DNA of 64,000 nucleotides, taken from Gammaproteobacteria bacterium UBA2675. GTDB taxonomy: Bacteria > Pseudomonadota > Gammaproteobacteria > Pseudomonadales > Pseudohongiellaceae. Location of the stretch: contig DEMH01000012.1 of the NCBI GenBank assembly GCA_002354805.1, forward strand, positions 62,001 to 126,000, read 5' to 3'. Shown here in pieces: positions 61,400-64,000 of the stretch (its first letter is position 1; each line of letters opens with the position of its first letter). Made by a program: the position numbers and the translations under genes. A model generated the notes under the pieces. The model had not been told where the DNA came from. It saw nothing but the letters and a program-made list of their open reading frames with translations, and made no database searches.

Positions 61400-62185
61400 T
61401 CAGAACTGCAGATTCGCCAACGAAACGGCCGGCGGCACTTCGTAAGGAAACACCTGAACCAGAATGCCTACCGCCGGATGGTCCAGGTAGTGAAATTCAT
61501 TGCTTCGCATGTCGCGTGAACTTTGCACCGGGATACGGCGGGTGATGTTCTCACCTGCAAACTGATTGAACCAGAGAGCCGATTCCAGCACGACACGTGT
61601 CTCGTTGCGATTGAAGAAAAGTCTCAGGCTGCCCTGCAGTTCATGCGCGGTTTCGCCGAACTGTCGCCCGCCATTGATAATGATGGGCGTTGCGCGGCTG
61701 GCCTGCGTCATCGGCTGACGCCAGGCGGCATGATAAAGCACTCTGTATCCTGACGCGCGTTCAAGTGCCTGATTGGTCTGCCGGAAATCGTGCTGTTCAG
61801 CGGGTAATTGCAGAAACGCGTCACGGCTCAGGTCGGGCAGGCGAAATGCCTCATCCGCAGCGCGCTGCTGCACGGGTACTTCCGCACCTTCGCTGTTCGC
61901 CAGCGCCAGGGGCGCATCGGCCAGCTGCTCCCAGTCTGCCAGTGTAAGCACGTCCAGCATGGATGACAGGGCGAGGGCGTTCTCCGGCACAGTAAAGTAC
62001 GCTTCTTCCTGCGGCCAGTTCTCCTCATCAAAATTGCCAGTCTCGTGCAGGAACAGCGTCACTTCCACTTGATACCAACGTTCACCGCTCTGCGCGAAGG
62101 AGGCAGAGGGTGATGCCATCAAAACAACGGCCAGCAAGGCCATTGCAATAACTGGCAGTCGTAATAATTTTAATGCGTGAGACAT
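61400..62185 (-). CDS. csiV: CsiV family periplasmic protein
   Basis: 261 residues. Signal peptide (to about SFA-QSG, residue 31), then WYQVEVTLFLHE, a hallmark of CsiV, and C-terminal RRIPVQSSRDMRSNEFHYLD followed by HPAVGILVQVFPYE. CsiV in Caulobacter-type and gammaproteobacterial lineages binds peptidoglycan precursors or LpoA-like partners and is needed under stress; the specific partner here is unknown. Upstream mfd is leftward, as in Pseudomonas, but an AGCS transporter gene is inserted between them. Confidence 0.85.
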   Translation of the reverse strand: MSHALKLLRLPVIAMALLAVVLMASPSASFAQSGERWYQVEVTLFLHETGNFDEENWPQEEAYFTVPENALALSSMLDVLTLADWEQLADAPLALANSEGAEVPVQQRAADEAFRLPDLSRDAFLQLPAEQHDFRQTNQALERASGYRVLYHAAWRQPMTQASRATPIIINGGRQFGETAHELQGSLRLFFNRNETRVVLESALWFNQFAGENITRRIPVQSSRDMRSNEFHYLDHPAVGILVQVFPYEVPPAVSLANLQF

Positions 62186-62351
62186 GCGTCAGGATCCAGA
62201 AGCAGGTGCCAGAACGTAGAATTCGGTATTCTTGCGCAGGGCCCAGGCGGAGTCAATGTAAAGCGCCGGGCCAGGGTCAATCGGGCAGGACAGAGCTGCG
62301 GCGAGCTGTTAAGCTCCGACAGCAGTGCCCGAAGATAATACGGAGAATAAC

Positions 62352-63746
62352 ATGGACGCACTTGCACAGAGCCTGCAGGCCCTGTCCGGATTCCTGTGGG
62401 GAATGCCGCTGATTTTCCTGGTCGTGGGTGGTGGACTGTTCTTTGCCTTTTACAGTCGGTTTCAGCCCTACCGTTATTTTGGCCACGCGATTGCCATCCT
62501 GCGCGGAAAATACGACAAAGAAGATGATCCTGGCGACCTGAGCCATGCCCAGGCACTGGCAGCCGCGCTGTCCGGAACGCTGGGTATGGGCAACATCGCC
62601 GGTGTTGCACTCGCCATCGGCATCGGTGGGCCGGGTGCCGTGTTCTGGATGTGGGTCACGGCGGTGGTAGGTGTGGCTACAAAATTCTTCACCTGCACAC
62701 TCGCCGTCATGTACCGCGGACCTGATAGTCAGGGCCACATTCAGGGTGGGCCGATGTATGTCATCCGCGAAGGTCTGGGGCCGCGCTGTCGCTGGCTGGC
62801 GGTGATGTTCGCACTGGCCGGGCTGTTCGGAACACTGCCTTCGGTACAGATTAATCAGTTGACCCAGGTGGTGCGCGAGATGGTCTTTGTGCCCGCCGGG
62901 CTGGTCGATCCAGCTGAGCCTTTTGTCTTCAATCTTGTGTTTGGCCTGCTTGCCGCGGCACTGGTCGGCGGTGTGATCTTTGGTGGAATCCAGCGCGTCG
63001 GTTACACGGCGGTACGCCTGGTACCGGCCATGGTTCTGCTTTACATGAGCATGACCTTGCTGGTGCTGGTCGCCAATATTACCGAGCTGCCGCGATACCT
63101 GTTGTTGATTGTCACCGACGCTTTCAGTGCGGCATCGGTTGGCGGTGGTCTGGTCGGCGTCATCACCATTGGTGTGATGCGTGGCGCGTTTTCCAATGAG
63201 GCGGGCATTGGCACGGAATCAATGGCGCATGGCGCTGCCAAGACGACCGAACCTGTGCGGGAGGGGCTGGTCGCCATGATGGGGCCGGTGATAGATACAC
63301 TGATTGTGTGTACCTGCACTGCGCTGGTGATATTGCTGACTGGCGTCTGGGAAAGTGGTGATGCAGACGGTGTCAGTCTTACCGCGATGGCGTTCGCTGA
63401 AGTACTGCCGGGTCGACTGGGTGCCTATGTGGTTTCGTTTGTTGTGTTGATATTTGCGTCCAGCACCATGTTCACATTCTGGTATTACGGCGCCAAGTGT
63501 CTTGGTTTCCTGATTGGTGCTCAGCATCAACATCACTACCGCTACTTTTACATCCTGCTCGTGGTGCTGGGCGCCATCGCGCCACTGGAGGCAGTCTTCG
63601 GGCTGATCGACAGTGCCTATGCCTTGATGGCCATTCCGACCATGCTCTCAACCTTCATTCTGGCGCCCAGAGTGATGGCGGCCGCACGCACTTACTTTGC
63701 GGGTATGAATGACGATACAGGTCAGCAATCTGACCGCTCAGCCTAG
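62352..63746 (+). CDS. AGCS family sodium:alanine/glycine symporter
   Basis: 464 residues with about ten membrane segments. The family signature region GTLGMGNIAGVALAIG and the sodium-site area GAFSNEAGIGTESMAHG are clear. Members take up alanine or glycine with sodium; the exact substrate is not shown. The ATG at 62352 has CGGAG six bases upstream. It sits between csiV and mfd and converges with mfd, 19 bases apart. Confidence 0.93.
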   Translation: MDALAQSLQALSGFLWGMPLIFLVVGGGLFFAFYSRFQPYRYFGHAIAILRGKYDKEDDPGDLSHAQALAAALSGTLGMGNIAGVALAIGIGGPGAVFWMWVTAVVGVATKFFTCTLAVMYRGPDSQGHIQGGPMYVIREGLGPRCRWLAVMFALAGLFGTLPSVQINQLTQVVREMVFVPAGLVDPAEPFVFNLVFGLLAAALVGGVIFGGIQRVGYTAVRLVPAMVLLYMSMTLLVLVANITELPRYLLLIVTDAFSAASVGGGLVGVITIGVMRGAFSNEAGIGTESMAHGAAKTTEPVREGLVAMMGPVIDTLIVCTCTALVILLTGVWESGDADGVSLTAMAFAEVLPGRLGAYVVSFVVLIFASSTMFTFWYYGAKCLGFLIGAQHQHHYRYFYILLVVLGAIAPLEAVFGLIDSAYALMAIPTMLSTFILAPRVMAAARTYFAGMNDDTGQQSDRSA

Positions 63747-63765
63747 GTGCTCAGCGGCTCAGGCG

Positions 63766-64000
63766 TCAGCGTTTCTCGGCGCTGAGCCGCAGCTGATCCA
63801 GTGTCTTGTTGATGAACTCAATACGCGCGGCAGCCTTCTCCTGGCCGTGCGTGAATCCCAGCTGGGTCGGGCCGGACATTTTGTAGATGCGGCTCTGTTT
63901 CTGGATCAGCTGAACGATAGACAAGGGGTCGACTTTGGTGTGCTGGCCAAACACAATGCGGCCGGTCTGGGCGCTGGCGTCGATCTTGCTGATACCATAA
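63766..64000 (-). CDS. mfd: Transcription-repair coupling factor Mfd, C-terminal fragment
   Basis: The last 78 residues, cut by the window edge. The frame reads YGISKIDASAQTGRIVF then GQHTKVDPLSIVQLIQKQ, which matches the C-terminal D7 (TRCF) domain of Mfd. Mfd removes stalled RNA polymerase and recruits UvrA. Its ATPase and polymerase-binding parts are outside the window. An 8-bp inverted repeat (63749-63756 with 63780-63787) near the stop may be a weak bidirectional terminator. Confidence 0.92.
   Translation of the reverse strand, partial: YGISKIDASAQTGRIVFGQHTKVDPLSIVQLIQKQSRIYKMSGPTQLGFTHGQEKAAARIEFINKTLDQLRLSAEKR

Noticed and set aside
1..64000. CRISPR array, prophage or insertion sequence
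   Set aside because: No regular short repeat-spacer arrays, cas genes, phage structural genes or transposase frames were seen.

Overview
The window is a stretch of a moderately GC-rich gammaproteobacterial chromosome, almost wholly made of housekeeping genes. Gene content and order match the Pseudomonas / Cellvibrionales side of the class: hda-DUF2069-wrbA-arsC-yihY-proS, aspS-ruvCAB-tolQRAB-pal-cpoB-queE-queC-tRNA-Lys, nadA-bepA, dapA-bamC, prfB-lysS, nadK-rhomboid-yeaC-DUF2797-pepN, acnB-lpxH-ppiB-glnS-cysS-tRNAs, and mfd-csiV-MTIP. EF-P has arginine at position 32 beside an EarP rhamnosyltransferase, which is also the Pseudomonas/Shewanella/Neisseria arrangement. No species is named because no rRNA or marker comparison could be run.

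Layout. 1-5.4 kb: end of hda, then a leftward run DUF2069, wrbA, arsC, yihY, proS, and an HU-like gene. 5.6-16.3 kb: a rightward block with fmdB, aspS, ruvCAB, the Tol-Pal operon and queE/queC, ending at tRNA-Lys. 16.5-27.3 kb: nadA, bepA (leftward), a TusA-like gene, perM, dapA, bamC, rmuC, miaE, an LRR lipoprotein (leftward), an exported FKBP and an M18 aminopeptidase. 27.3-28.0 kb: non-coding DNA with two large palindromic elements. 28-35 kb: mnmC, prfB (programmed frameshift), lysS, ung, a FAD reductase, queD, and tRNA-Val and tRNA-Asp. 35.5-48.5 kb: a PLP desulfhydrase-like enzyme, an exported metalloprotease, nadK, rhomboid, yeaC, DUF2797, pepN and several exported proteins, then lldD. 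48.6-56.9 kb: acnB, DUF1289, lpxH, ppiB, glnS, cysS and a tRNA-Pro/His/Arg array. 56.9-58.6 kb: an accessory-looking patch with structured non-coding DNA, a BrnT/BrnA toxin-antitoxin pair and a SRAP gene ending in a perfect hairpin. 58.6-64 kb: efp, earP, MTIP, csiV, an AGCS symporter and the end of mfd.

How the genes work together. Translation and tRNA maturation dominate: five aminoacyl-tRNA synthetases (Pro, Asp, Lys, Gln, Cys), RF2, EF-P with its modifying enzyme, and tRNA-modifying enzymes (QueC/D/E, MnmC, MiaE) whose likely substrates include tRNAs encoded here (Asp and His for queuosine, Lys and Arg for MnmC). A second theme is the envelope: Tol-Pal, BepA, BamC, LpxH, CsiV and exported folding or proteolytic enzymes. 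The third is repair: RuvABC, RmuC, Ung, Mfd and SRAP.

The most unusual signal is the pair of about 190-bp elements at 27.35-27.92 kb. They lie in opposite orientation. Their stem sequences differ, but base pairing, loop words and one bulge position are kept, as expected of a structure under selection or of a mobile palindromic repeat. A second structured non-coding segment at 56.93-57.25 kb shares short words with them.
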